A DNA stretch of 64,000 nt. Origin: Engraulis encrasicolus. Lineage: Eukaryota > Chordata > Actinopteri > Clupeiformes > Engraulidae. Positions 23,376 to 35,149 of this stretch are shown in pieces. The stretch covers positions 57,300,426 to 57,364,425 of the forward strand of contig NC_085857.1 of NCBI RefSeq assembly GCF_034702125.1. The letters run 5' to 3'. Position numbers and translations under genes: made by a program. Under the pieces are notes generated by a model. The model searched no databases and was not told the DNA's origin. It worked only from the letters and a program-made list of their open reading frames with translations. Within the stretch, counting starts at the first letter, position 1; each line of letters starts with the position of its first letter.

Positions 23376-24486
23376 GAATGCTAATAGCCAAAGAAAAGCT
23401 TTCCGAGGACCTGGACCTCAAAGCTGCTGCTTCCAAGAGATTGAATCGAGAAACGGCCCCCTTGTGCGCACTGTCAAAAAACGCAACATGCATGTCCTGG
23501 ATGCTTTCCGTGGCCATCTGACGGAGCCAGTGAAACAGCAGGTGCAGAACATGAATGGGGATCTTGTGATCACGATAGTGAGAGTGACAGCGATGCAGAA
23601 GATCTTTGTGGGGCCGAAGATTTTGTGCCACTACCACGGCCACTGTGGAAATTTTCATAATTCCCTTCTCCCTAATGAAGGCCCCAGTAACAGAGCTCCA
23701 GTGCTCTCCCCCATCCTCCTTAATGACCGAGGTACCCTGAGCAGGGGTGGAGCTATAAGAGGAGCAAGTGGGGTATTTGCCCCTGGGCCCTCCTATATTA
23801 GTGCTGGTGGCCCTATTATGACTCTGCCAGACCGTGTGGGGTCATCAGTATTTTGCCCTGGGGCCCTTTGCGCAATAATTCTGCCACTGACTCAGAGCAT
23901 GGTACCATCCCGCCGTACAGCTCCCTTGAGATGCCATTGGGGGCTGCCCCGCTGCATGGGATAGGCATAAATGCATTTTTGCTGTGTGCAGTGAGCACTG
24001 TGTGCTGTGGAGTGCTGTGTCACAATGACAAGGGTTGGAGTTTGAGTTTCCCCAAGAGTGCTTTCCATTTCACTTCAGGATGAGGGTGATGCGCAGTTGG
24101 CCATGGAGTCAGTAATGGAGCAGCATACAGTCGGCTACTGATGAGGCAATAGAGCATTAATATATTGCAGGATATTGGTGCTGTAGGGATGGTATGGTAT
24201 TAATGGTATGGTGCATGTCGACTAAGGTGATGTCATGGATCACTGTATTTTTTGTAGTTTATTTAGTAGAGACAAACGCGACATGGCAAGGCCATGACAC
24301 AGCTTGCAGATGTGAGTACATAAAAGGTTTGTACCTATAGATAGCCAATTTACAACTTCAGTCCCTGGTCAGGCTAGCTATTCTAATAAGATATATAAAT
24401 CACCTAGTCAATACAATTATACTATACAGTTTACAATTATATGTTATCTTAAAACATACTTCCTATAACATTAAAAGCATGTGCAG
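23376..24486. other. Intergenic, repeat fragments
   Basis: Contains the distal part of the split older element (to about 23660) and the second copy of the 15537-15680 repeat at about 23740-23895. No exon is supported; the 166-codon plus-strand frame at 23464-23964 runs across these repeats. Confidence 0.4.
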
Positions 24487-24903
24487 CAGGGCTTTACATT
24501 AACTTTTTCACCCATTGGCCACTGTGGCTAGTGGTTTTCCCGAGTCACTAGCCATTCAGGTATTCCACTAGACACAGATTTTATATTGTTTTTTTTTTCT
24601 TTGTCATGATAGTGTACGTCTAACCTTAGAGGATGAGGTGCTAAAGCAAGATGAGTGTATAACTTTCTACATGGAAGTATATCAAGCAAATAGAAACTGA
24701 GTTACTGAGCTTTTTCACTTTTTCTTGAACTTAAATACAAACAATTGTGCACAAGGGGCACACAATAGAATAGGCTATGATGCGTATGTCATACCAAGGA
24801 ATAAGCTGCCAGCCAAATTGGCTAGTGACACTGAAAGTATTACTAGCCACAGCCAAGTTTTACCAGCATTTGGCCGGTTGGCTAGTGCCAGTGTCAAGCC
24901 CTG
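24487..24903. mobile_element. hAT-superfamily MITE
   Basis: The element begins CAGGGCTTTACATTAAC and ends TGTCAAGCCCTG. The 8-bp target duplication ATGTGCAG is exact (24479-24486 and 24904-24911). Internal CTAGTG/CACTAG and TGGCTAG words are arranged as subterminal inverted repeats. No coding capacity in 417 bp. Confidence 0.93.
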
Positions 24904-25054
24904 ATGTGCAGAAGAAAAACAATATGATGAGTGTGATCTATATATACTGTGTGTGCATGTGTGCTATCTATTGTGTGTTGTGATGATTACATGGTTTTCC
25001 TTCAGCCAGTGTTTCAGTTAAACTTCAGCTGGACTTCAGCTTTGGAATCCAGGT

Positions 25055-25395
25055 TGCCCATCACTATCACCATTATTTTTTTTATTTTCATGGGCCTCAT
25101 GGACCCAGTAGAATTTATCTAAATTTCAACATATTTTACAGTGTGATTTTACTGTGCATAGAACATTTTTATCACACAGCTGAGGCAATATGCTTTTATT
25201 GGGTAGCTCTATGCATCAAAATGTCCATTTCTATTCCAAGATTTTGACTATCACCATTATTTTCTATTTTCATGGGGCTGGTGGCCCCGGTAGACTTCAT
25301 CCAAATTTCAAAATATTTTAATGTTTTTACTGGGTGTAGAACATTTTTACTACAGGGGCAAAGGCAATATTTTTTCATAGGGGGCGTTTGATGCA
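25055..25395. repeat. Two-copy tandem repeat of about 180 bp
   Basis: GACTATCACCATTATTTT-TATTTTCATGGG-type sequence, then GTAGA-TT-ATC-AAATTTCAA-ATATTTTA, GAACATTTTTA and a GGCAATAT-TTTT end, occurs at about 25060-25215 and 25243-25395. It is non-coding. Confidence 0.7.
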
Positions 25396-25423
25396 CCCTA
25401 GTACCTATGCTAGCCACACACAC

Positions 25424-25555
<132 letters not shown>

Positions 25556-25559
25556 GGAT

Positions 25560-25618
25560 GTAGCTATGCTAGTCACACAGACCCACAATAGAATGTAGCT
25601 ATGCTAGCCACATATATA
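25560..25618. repeat. GCTATGCTAGCCACACAGACC minisatellite, block A
   Basis: Units with the core CTATGCTAG(C/T)CACACAGACCCA and AATAGAATGTA occur here and resume at 27024-27060 after a Tc1-like insertion. The same family forms the interrupted array at 37097-37150, 37511-37540, 37881-37915 and 39926-40095. Confidence 0.85.
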
Positions 25619-27015
25619 CAGTGCCAGACAACAAATAATAAGGTCAACCATGATTTAACTTGTGGTTCATACTAAATGTAAAAATGATCAACAGCATTAA
25701 ATACTGAACTACGAGAGGGGAAAAAAATGAAGAAGGTAAAGCTCCTGGAATCACTGGTATAGGCACCCTTTACTGGATACCATTGTGGAAACCTAATTTG
25801 ACTCAAATATGGTAAATAACAAATGGGAATAAACCTTTGACAAAATGTTTTTATCCATTGGACATGAATTAGGCAAGGATTTTTTACATTATGTTTTAAA
25901 TAGCCACCTGTTACATCTTGTGCGTCTTTGACAAATGTGAAGACAGAGGAGCTGCCTGAGGTCACCAGAAATACTATTATTTGCAAAACCAAGACCTCCA
26001 AATAATAAAAGGTCATCTCAAAAGACTGTGGTATACCATTTCCAACACTGAGTTGTGTTATTCAGAAATCGGCCAAATACAGAGCTGCAAAGAACATCCT
26101 TGGATGTGGGGGTAAGGCAAGAAATTATGATAGAAGTCTGTGGAAGTTGGTGCAAATAATGACAAAACACAAAGTCTAACATCTACAGACCTGAAGGTCA
26201 ACTTTGAACTGTTTTGGGTAGCTTTTTCAATAAGCACCACAAATTAAACACTACACAAAGTATTGGTTTTTGGTTGGAGGCAAAGGCAGACCACATTGCT
26301 TCATGAAAGTCATAAAAAGGAACACTTGAAGTCTGTATAAGAGAATACAGGGAAAGCACAGCCCTTTTAAGAATGTTTTAAGGCTAGATGAAGCAATGGT
26401 ACAGCTTTTCAGTGATGCACACAAACATCATGTTTGCATATTCTGCAAGAAAGTCTTTAAGGAAAAGGACACCCTACCAAAAATCGAGCATGGTGTCAGA
26501 TCCATAATATTATGTCACCCCATTGATGCATTAGGTATTGGAGGCTTTGACCAGATCACAGGTATCATGACAGGCATTACAGGTATCATCATTTACAGGA
26601 AAATGTGTAACCATGTGCAAGAACACTTGGTTTGAGGTGAAGATCATGTTCACTCCAGCAAGACAAAAACCCAAATCACACATCCAAATGCTCACATCAA
26701 AATGCTACCAGAGAAGTGCAAGAAGCTTGTAGACGAATACCAAAACCTTTGGAGGCTGCTATTTCTGTCTAATGGTGTGAAACCAACCCGTTAAGGAGAG
26801 GTGCCAATATTCATGGACATGCCCTTTTTCATGTTTTTGCTTGAAATTACAAAATGCATTTGGAAAAAAATACTTTGCTATTCTAAATATCTTTCTACCT
26901 TCAATTAAAAGATCCTGTTGGTTAAAGTTGTTATAATTCCATTTATTTCTGGATATATTGCACAGTTTGTAAATGAAATTAAGGGGTGCCAATACGAATT
27001 GGCGGCGCTGTACAT
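25614..27015 (+). mobile_element. Tc1/mariner-type transposon, dead
   Basis: TACAGTGCCAGACAACA at the left and GGCGGCGCTGTA at the right form approximate terminal inverted repeats of a 1.4 kb element, the usual Tc1 length. Broken plus-strand frames give transposase-like pieces in the middle and right half (for example HHVCIFCKKVFKE near 26417 and LPEKCKKLVDEYQNLW near 26710), but stops and frameshifts abound. It interrupts the minisatellite. Confidence 0.65.
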
Positions 27016-27059
27016 AAAAGTATGCTATGCTAGCCACACAGACCCATAATAGGATGTAC

Positions 27060-27470
27060 CTTTTTAGTTTTTTCCAGCTTTTTTAATGTGTATGTGCCAT
27101 GTACACCTCCCATGTCATGGTCGTATAACTCTGGCTCAGTCTCAGCTGACATCCATATGATTTCCCAAAATGACTAGCATGTTCTAGCATGTCCATATAA
27201 ATCGTACATCTTATCTCTGATAAAATAAACAGGAGAGCTTTTTTGATGCATCACCCATCTAAATTTTCTTGCAAAGTAACAATGCAGAACACTGCAATAT
27301 CAGCAGCTGGGTGTTCTTGTATATCTATGGATATCGCGATGTTGCGATCGGTGTGTTTTTAGCAACTCCAATGAATTCCATCCTTCAACCATACCATTTG
27401 ACAAGGACCATTTCTATGACTTTGCATCATTACATTATATTACATTTCTAGCAATGTGGAATCATTGTTT
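27060..27470. repeat. Segmental duplication block A, left part (paralogue of 40613-41060)
   Basis: Shares with 40613-40960 a long collinear series of near-identical stretches: GTGCCATG-ACACC, TTTCCCAAAATG, CTAGCATGTCCATAT, TCTGATAAA-TAAACAGGA, TTTTGATGCATCACC, GCAGAACACTGCA or GTAGAACACTGCA, ATCAGCAGCTGG, and CCATCCTTCAACCAT. Non-coding. Confidence 0.85.
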
Positions 27471-27566
27471 TATGATGTGATCTTGTAGGGGTCCCCTAAT
27501 GTGTGAGTAGTCACAAGACAACATTATCAAAGCCAAACCATTTTTCCAATCACATATTAATAAGGG

Positions 27567-28015
27567 TTAACGTTCGGCGAGAAGGTCGCTACCGTGGAAT
27601 AGCAGCACGACAGAGAGAATCTTTAGACCCCGACGCGGAGCGGAGCTACAACAGCTAGGTAGCCAGGACAACAGGTGTTGTCTATCACAGCAGCTGATTA
27701 GAGTGACAAAAGACCGGACCCCCTGCGGAGTGATATGAAACATTCGCTTTAGCCACTGACTTGCTTTAGCACTGAACGTCTTGTTGCCATTGACAGCGGT
27801 AGCCAGGACAACGGGTGCTGTCTATCACAGCAGCTGATTAGAGTCTTGTTGAAAAGTCGCTTTAGCAGTGAAAAGTCTTGTTGCCATTGACAGCGGTCTG
27901 TTATAGACCAACCCGTCCGTTATCGAAAAATAACAGACGTCCGAACGTTGGGGAGCCCCGTTGAAATGAATGGAGCATTCGACAGATGACGTCACAACCA
28001 TATAATAATAATGAA
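27567..28015. mobile_element. Non-autonomous DNA element with internal direct repeats
   Basis: Begins GGTTAACGTTCGGCGAG and ends near CATTCGACAGATGACGTCAC. Inside, AGCCAGGACAAC-GGTG-TGTCTATC, CACAGCAGCTGATTAGAGT and TCTTGTTGCCATTGACAGC each occur twice about 130 bp apart. Flanks carry AATAAG on both sides. It is absent from the paralogous block, so it inserted after the duplication. Superfamily undetermined. Confidence 0.55.
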
Positions 28016-28029
28016 TAAGCCACATAGCC

Positions 28030-28773
28030 TACAAGAAGTAAAAAAAAAAACAGAAATCACCACATCATCATCATCATCACATTTAATTTCAAATTGTCAC
28101 AATGTTACACATCTCTCAAATGGCTGCTATTTACAATGTACAGGGGTGCTAGATTTTTTACATTCTACCTCCTCCTCTATTCTCTCTGAGTACAGGTGGC
28201 TCAAATGGTTACGCACCAGAACAGCTTACGATGGGTTCATAAAGTTGCAGTTACAAAATAATGAGCAAAAATGGTCAGAACTATAACAGTCTTCATACAG
28301 TGTAATGTACAGCAACAGTGGGGGTGGGGTAGTCGCAGAGGTACTGCAGGGAGGTTTGCAGAAAGATGGGACTTTTCATAAAAACAATGAAAACACAGGT
28401 TAATATGTAAACATATATTCATCATACAGGTCCAACAGTGGTTTTCTACTATTTAAAAAAATTAGGCCACCCTAGACTTCATCATACGCCTCTCAACATA
28501 ACGACCCTGTTGAGAAAGACTGAACTATCTGCATCTCTAACACGGCTGACATTACACATCAGCAAACACTTCCCCAGATGTTTATACTGTATAAGTGTTA
28601 CATTAATTTGTGAATTCTGCAGTTTGGAAGGATCTCAGCTTCTGTGCTTGTGTTACGAAATAAAAAATCCACCTTAAAATATTTTAGATCATGAATGTGT
28701 TTCTATGCGTTATATTGACTTGGTTGTATGGCTTCTCTAGTGATTCTTGAGGCTGTGTGTCTGCAAAGGCCTT
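28030..28773. repeat. Segmental duplication block A, 3' flank of Z4 (paralogue of 42432-43058)
   Basis: Collinear with block B: TTTACAATGTACAGGGG, TTTTACATTCTACCTCCTC, AAGTTGCAGTTACAAAAT, TGGTCAGAACTATAACAGTC and ACAGTGTAATGT are shared. The last 100 bases (28690-28773) are a decayed finger lying after the Z4 stop. Confidence 0.85.
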
Positions 28774-30965
28774 CTAGAGGTCAGTGTATGTGTGGGACTG
28801 CTTAGATTTTTCATCTGTGTGGGATTTCTGGTGACGTTTTAGAGTGCGCTTGTCTGCAAAGGCCTTTCCACATGAGGTGCACTGATGCGGTTTTTCACCC
28901 GTGTGGACCATCAGATGCCTCTTGAGATGATTTGAGGTTGAAAAAGCCATTTCACACGTGGTGCACTTGTGCCGCTTTTCTCCCGTATGAATTCTCTGGT
29001 GTCTTAGAGCATTTTCGTATCTAATGCTCTTTCCACAAATTTTACAATGATACGGCTTTCTATGGGTTCTTCTGACATGCTTCTTCAAGAAGTCTACATG
29101 GGCAAAGACCTTTCCACAGACATGACACACATGCTGCTGTCCCTCTATGTGGGTTTTCTTGTGTGTAGAAAGAGAACTGCAGAATCTGAAGGCCATTCCA
29201 CACGTTGTACACTGAAATGGTTTTTCATCTGAATGAATTCGTTGATGCGAGATGAGTTGGCTTTTTGATGCAAAAGCCTTTTCACAGATTGTACAAAGAT
29301 ATGGCTTTTCACCAGAATGAATTCTTTGGTGGATGATGAAATTTTGCTTTTGAATGAAGGTTTTTCCGCATGTGGCGCACAGATATTGGTTTCCTTCTTT
29401 ATGTATTCTCAAGTGAAATTTGAAAGGCCCTTCACTTGCAAAGGTCTTTCCACATTTGGTGCAATGATAAGGTCTTTCTCCAGTATGAATGTTCTGATGG
29501 TCCCTCAGTCTATCTGCTCTAACAAAGGTCTTCTTACACGTGGGACACACATGCTGCTTTTTCAAAGTGTGGAGTTTCTTGTGTGTGTGTAAAGAGTTAT
29601 AGTGGGCAAACTTCTTTCCACAAGTTGTACACTGGAACAGCGTTTTATCAGAATGTGTTTGATGGTGTCTGATGAGAAAGTACTTCATTGTAAATCCCTT
29701 TGCACATGTGGTGCATCGATATGGCTTTTCACTTTCAGAATGACTTTGTTCATGCATGGTGAGATTGTCTTTTCGGGCGTAAGCCTTTCCACAGGTCTTA
29801 CATTGGTACAGCTTTTGTCCAGTGTGGACTGACTCATGTCTCTTTAGATCGCTCACTCTTGCAAATGCTTTTCCACATGTGGTACACTCAAATGGCTTTT
29901 CACCAGAATGAGTTAGTTGATGCTTGGTGAGAACCTGGTGTTGAGTGAAACCTTTTCCACAGATCGTACACTTATGTGGTGCTTCCCCAGAATGACTCAG
30001 TTCGTGCACAACAAGACTACGCTTTTGAATAAAAGCCTTCCCACATGTACCACACAGATAGGGCTTTCCTTCAGTGTGGATTCTCAAGTGAGTTTTCAGT
30101 TGACTTTTGTCGGCAAATGCCTTTTCACACATAATGCACTGGTGCGGCTTTTCTCCAGTGTGGGTTAGCTTGTGTCTCTCCAGGTAACTTTGTTGTCTGA
30201 AGGCTTTTCCACAAGTAGTGCATGAGTACGGCTTTACTCCAGTGTGAATACTCTGATGCCTCCGGACATCTTTCAGGAATGCAAACGCCTTTCCACATGT
30301 GCTGCACTGGTGCGGCTTTTCTCCCGTATGGGTTCTCTGGTGCCTCTTGAGATCACCCATGCGTGCAAAAGCAAATCCACAGATGGCACATTCATATGGC
30401 TTTTCGCCAGTCGGTTTGTGAGGGGCGAGATGGGTTCTTTGGTGCTTTAAGACGTGGTCCTTTCGACTAAATGTCTTTTCACATGAGGAGCATGAGTAGG
30501 GCTTTTCTGCAGTGTGGGTTCTCTCATGTCTCTTCAAATCACGTATTCGTGAGAAAGAATATCCACATGTGCTGCATTGAAATGGCTTCTCTCCAGATTT
30601 GCCTTGGTGCTGCTTTTCTCCCGTATGGGTTTTCTGGTGCTTCTTGAGATCACCCATGCCTGCAAAAGCAAATCCACAGATGGAACATTCATATGACTTT
30701 TCACCAGTCGGTTTGTGAGGGGCGAGATGGGTTCTTTGGTGCTTTAAGACGTGGTCCTTTCGACTAAATGTCTTTTCACATGAGGAGCATGAGTAGGGCT
30801 TTTCTGCAGTGTGGGTTCTCTCATGTCTCTTCAAATCACGTATTCGTGAGAAAGAATATCCACATGTGCTGCATTGAAATGGCTTCTCTATAGATTTGCC
30901 TTGGTGGTGTCCTTTGAGATCAGACTTTCCCCTTTCTGATGTGCTCCCTTCTGCATCATCATTAC
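28774..30965 (-). CDS. C2H2 zinc-finger terminal exon Z4 (24 fingers)
   Basis: The acceptor TCTCGTTGCAG| has its AG at 30967-30966. The frame (G)GT AAT GAT GAT GCA GAA gives G-N-D-D-A-E and is open from there, although the first available start-like codon is a TTG at 30834. This exon is therefore 131 bases longer than a start-based call. It encodes 24 fingers, ending SHTYTDL-stop. Fingers 1-3 and 4-6 are a 297-bp in-frame tandem duplication, each group followed by or containing the unusual linker LAPHKPTGEKP. Finger 21 has H-x4-H spacing (HVRRTH) and finger 22 is short by one residue (CKICGKSIRYENALRH). Fingers 4-24 align one to one with Z5 fingers 1-21. Expected role: nuclear sequence-specific DNA binding. 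No dedicated acidic exon is visible upstream. Confidence 0.88.
30317..30910 (-). repeat. 297-bp tandem duplication inside Z4
   Basis: The unit at about 30317-30613 repeats at about 30614-30910 with roughly a dozen differences. 297 is divisible by three, so the frame is kept and three fingers plus their linkers are added. The paralogue Z5 has a single unit, so duplication followed the Z4/Z5 split. Confidence 0.93.
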
Positions 30966-31519
30966 CTGCAACGAGAAAGAAGGTAAATTAATACTAAATA
31001 GGGGTGTAACAGTACACAAAAAAATCATGGTTCAGTACATACCTCGGTAAGAAGCTAATAAAATAAACACATTCAAAGTGCTGTGATTTTTAAACACTAG
31101 GCTTATTTGCAGTGGAATTTAATTTAATCTTACATTTTAATAAATTCATTATAAAGAGTAGGCTAAACAAAACCTTTCAAAATGTTTAAAATGAATACTG
31201 TTATGTAGAGAAGTTCACAGAATTAGAATTCATAGCATAGGTTATCATTAGACTAAATGTGTCCTGTCGCTTTAAGAAAGAGACTCGCAAGGCAGACTCG
31301 CAAACTCTGTTTCCATAGCGACTCTGTACTCCTCTAGCGTTTCTCCTTTCAGAGCTTGTGGAAACCGTCTTCTCTCTCTACTCCAGCAGACATGTGGACA
31401 TGTGTCATTAGTGGCTATTTTAATTTTGTTCATGTGTGTTTTGGAACTATTAAGATGAATATTAAAGCTCAACTATCAATTCAAGACGTTGTCAAATGGA
31501 TTTATTGATAATACACTGG

Positions 31520-33230
31520 TATTGCTGTGAAAACTGCTACTTTGGCTTGGACATTTCCCCGCATAAGATATTGCTGTGCTGTCGACCAAAGCCAACTCCC
31601 GGGGAAGTACAAGGTCTGGTGCTACCAATTCACTCTCTACCAGAGAGTAATGTGGCCCCTTAAAATGAGTGGGATCCCCTCATCGACCGTGAGAAGGATG
31701 GATGGCAAAGCCAACTCATTCATCCGAAAGTGGTTGGGGGGGGCTGCTACATGCTCCAGCTACCATTGAAATCTCTGCAGCTGGGCTACAGGCGAGAAAA
31801 GACCAGGTTGGTGCTCGAGCTTTGGGAGTCCACAGACGAGTCAGTGAGGAAAGCTAACACCGGGGTCCTAACTGGCCACAAGTGGAATGCCCAAAAAGAG
31901 GTCAACCAAGCTGTCAGCCGGCTGCAACACAAGGAAATCTTGGAAGTCCAGGTAGGAAGAGCAGGTCTCGGATGGGGAGATGCACCATGCTTCTGGTCCA
32001 AGGCCCGCCACAAGGAAAGGAAGGAGATGGTGGTGGCGGAGGTGACAAGGCTGGTGGAAGACCGCTACAAGGTCAAGATCATGTCTTAGGGTCAGCAAGG
32101 AAGCTGGACAACCTGGGAGGGAATCTCAAACAGAAACATCAGTTGGACAGACGTGTGGAAGATTCCACAGGCAAGACTCAGTTTTCTTATCCGCTCAACA
32201 TATGACATGCTTCCCTGTCCTCAGAACCTCAGCCAGTGGTTCGGAAAGGAAGAATGTTGGGCACTCTGCAGTGCTCCCAGCGCAAGCCTCCAGTACATCT
32301 TGTCAGGCTGCAAAATCGCGCTTTCTCAGGGCCGCGTCCTGAGAAAGCTAACCGAGGTGCTGGAGGAGTGCAGACAGGGTAGCAGAATACCATCGCCAGC
32401 AGAGGACCTTACCATCTTGCGGAAGGAGGAATTGGAAGCATCAGGCAAAAAGAAACAAAAAGGCCCTTCACTTCCGCCAGGAGTGGAGCATGAAGGTTGA
32501 CTTGGACAAAAAGCTTCAGTTTCCCACAGAGATCACCACCACTTCTCTCCAGCAAGACACAGTAGTGGCTTGGTCTGCAAATCAAGAGCGGTAGCTCTCA
32601 TAGAGCTCACTGTACCATCGGATGAAGGCGGCCTTTGAACGGAAAAAGGCCAAGTGCGCCGAACTGGCTGCGGAGTGCCGGGAGGCAGGCTGGACGACTA
32701 CCATCTATCCAGTGGAGGTTGGATGCCGAGGCTTTAATGGGGTTGTCGACCATACACCTCCTGAAGGATGTGGGAGTCACTGGAGGAAGGCTAAAGAAGG
32801 CAACAAAGGAGCTGTCAGAGGAGGCGGAAAAAAGGGAGCTTTTGGCTCTGGCTGCAGAGGAAGGACAGGAGCTGGGGGAATAACAACTAACCCCCAGAAA
32901 ACAGCCGCAGGGACAACATCTATCAGCTGCAGGGGGTGACAGGGAGACGTCCCAGTCACTGACCCGCCACCGGAGACGTTTCAGGATTAAAGGGGCGAAA
33001 CGTTGATGAACGGTGGTTCCCAACTGATGACCCTGCAGCTGACCCATGGGCACCGGAGGAGGGGAGACAGCCACCAATGCCCAGCAGGATGTAACACCTT
33101 CCTGTACAAATCCTGCACCCTGCTTATATTGCTGTGGATTCGTTGGACAGTGGGAAATTTACCCCCATCCTTGTTTGCTCTCCTGGCCACTGCTCCATGT
33201 CATCTGTCTCATAAAGGCGGTTTGGTACGT
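31520..33230 (+). mobile_element. Non-LTR retrotransposon with restriction-like endonuclease (R2/Dong/Rex6-like), 5'-truncated and broken
   Basis: Successive plus-strand frames read KVWCYQFTLYQRVMWPLK, NSFIRKWLG, YRREKTRLVLELWESTDESV, KWNAQKEVNQAVSRLQHKEI, GRAGLGWGDAPCFWSK and ARLSFLIRSTYDMLP, then a zinc-knuckle-like CALCSAPSASLQYILSGCK-type stretch and ALIELTVP / FERKKAKCAELAAECREAG. This is the C-terminal half of a reverse transcriptase-endonuclease well known in teleosts. At least three frameshifts or stops break it, and the conserved RPD of the endonuclease reads QQD. The 3' end is approximate. Confidence 0.82.
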
Positions 33231-33649
33231 TGCATATTTCACCAAGTTTCAAGTTTTCAAGTTTTCCCAAACTGCATATTTTAGTGATAGGGTAGAACCC
33301 TTGCCTACTTCAAGCTGTTGGTAGCTAGCAGTAGACTATTTCTTACTAGGCTACTCCCAGTGTTGTGCGAGAACACGCTCATTTCAACGTTGAACTGAAC
33401 GCAACACATGAACTTGAACGTGAATTAGTTCACATTATGTGTCATGAACGGCAGACATCACTATAAATGAACGTTGGAATTTAATTTTCATTGAAAGCTG
33501 AGTGACATCTGTTTTTTTTTTTGAAACGCAACGAGAGAAAGTTATCCCCTTCTGTACTCTCGCTGGTGCCGCTTCTATCATCAGTCGGAATTTCTTTGGA
33601 CATAGTGCGCAATGCGTTGCGGGCAACGTAGTGTCTGGCTGAGCAACAT

Positions 33650-34295
33650 GATCTCCAAAAATTCCGTGCTCCTGGACACGGATGTTAAGGACACAAAATC
33701 CGTGTCCAGGAGCACGGATTTTGCCAAAATTCCGTGCTCTTGGACACGGAATTGTTTTCTGTGCTCCTGGACACGGAATTGTTTGAACTGCTTTCTATAG
33801 GCTATTTCCACAGTCTTGTGTTTTCTCAGGATTTTTCTAATTTCAAATGTTTTGTCTAAAAAAACAACATTTCTTACTGACAGGTTAGGGTTAGGGATTG
33901 TTTTGGTCTGGGCACAGCTAGTTTTCTTTCATTCATTATATGAGTTTGATAGCCTAGCAACCAACTGGAAAAGGTATTTCTCAAAAATATGTCTTTAATG
34001 ACAGGTTAAGGTTAGGGAATGTTTTGGTCAGGGCACAACTTAAATTGCTATAGCATTATTTTGTTTAGGATTAGCATTTGGTATGTATTTTCTAATGATA
34101 GAGTTAACACAGTGCTGTGGTAATAGCCTACAGAAAGCACTTCCGTGTGCCCATCACGGAAAACAATTCCGTGTCCAGGAGCACGGAAAACAATTCCGTG
34201 TCCAGGAGCACGGAATTTTGGCAAAATCCGTGCTCCTGGACACGGATTTCGTGTCCTTAACATCCGTGTCCAGGAGCACGGATTTTTTGGAGATC
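33650..34295. mobile_element. Foldback element with iterated CCGTG-CTCCTGGACACGG arms
   Basis: The ends GATCTCCAAAAA and TTTTTGGAGATC are inverted. Each arm contains several copies of CCGTGCTCCTGGACACGG or its complement, alternating in orientation, with GTTAAGGACAC or its complement between them. The left arm spans about 33650-33785 and the right arm about 34140-34295. The centre has AGGTTAGGGTTAGGGA-type words twice. No coding frame. Confidence 0.88.
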
Positions 34296-34632
34296 AGGCT
34301 GGGCTGAGAATAGTTGAATAACACAGGGCTAGTTATTGCTGCTTACGCACAACGCTACCCGTGATGAATTGCGGTGGAGAAAGAGAGGGAGGGAGAGGGA
34401 GAGCGAGAGACAGACTGACAACAAGCGCTGCATTTAAAACTAGAAATACATTCAGAGAACGCAGACCTCCGCCAAGGAAGTTCAGTTCGTTTTGGACATG
34501 ATGTGGTTTCATGCATTTAGGCCTATAGGCTACATAGCATTTGTGTTCAGGTAATTGAACCGTCAAGTCATAACCAAATTATAGTTCTATCTGTCTCTTT
34601 TATCATTTCCATGTCCTCTAGCTGTGGTCTGT

Positions 34633-35129
34633 TTAAAGGGACAGTTTGGTCAATTTCAACATGCAGTTGTAATGCTCACACTACCCTGGACTTGTCAGTG
34701 CCTGAGATTTTTTTTTCTTCTTCTTCAGCCGTTTCCGAGATCCTGGTCATTGTAATGGGGGCAGCTCTTTGTTTACATTTCAAAAAAACACTTTTATTTA
34801 TTCCCAAAAACATCCAAAAGGTTATAAAACATCAGCAGACAATTAGCAAACAGCAGTTTTTTTTTCATTTATCCTTTATTTAATGAAAAATGAAAAAATG
34901 AAAAAAAAATAATAAAAAAAATTAGCAAACAGCAGTACCTTTTGGGAAAATATTTGGAGTTGGCATATGTTTCATTTTCTAAAAATGTAAACAAACGCTG
35001 CCCCCATTAGAATTGCTCATATCTCGGAAAGGGTTGAGCCGAAAAATGTGGCATCACCAGGTACTGACAAGTCAAGGGTAGCGTGAGCAATACAACTGCA
35101 TGTTGAAATTGACCAAACTGTCCCTTTAA
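34633..35129. mobile_element. MITE with 38-bp terminal inverted repeats
   Basis: TTAAAGGGACAGTTTGGTCA continuing to CATGCAGTTGTA at the left is matched by the complement at 35092-35129. It is non-coding. A decayed relative lies at 1265-1687. The TTAAAGGGACA start resembles the TTAA MITE at 21645, so it may use TTAA or TA targets. Confidence 0.88.
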
Positions 35130-35149
35130 TGTAATCTCAATTGCATAAC

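Noticed and set aside
23464..23964. 166-codon plus-strand gene
   Set aside because: It spans a broken transposon remnant and an interspersed repeat shared with 15537-15680.
29047..30450. A KRAB, BTB or SCAN domain linked to the finger exons
   Set aside because: I looked through the leaders and acidic exons and saw no such domain; only acidic and lysine-rich leaders are present.
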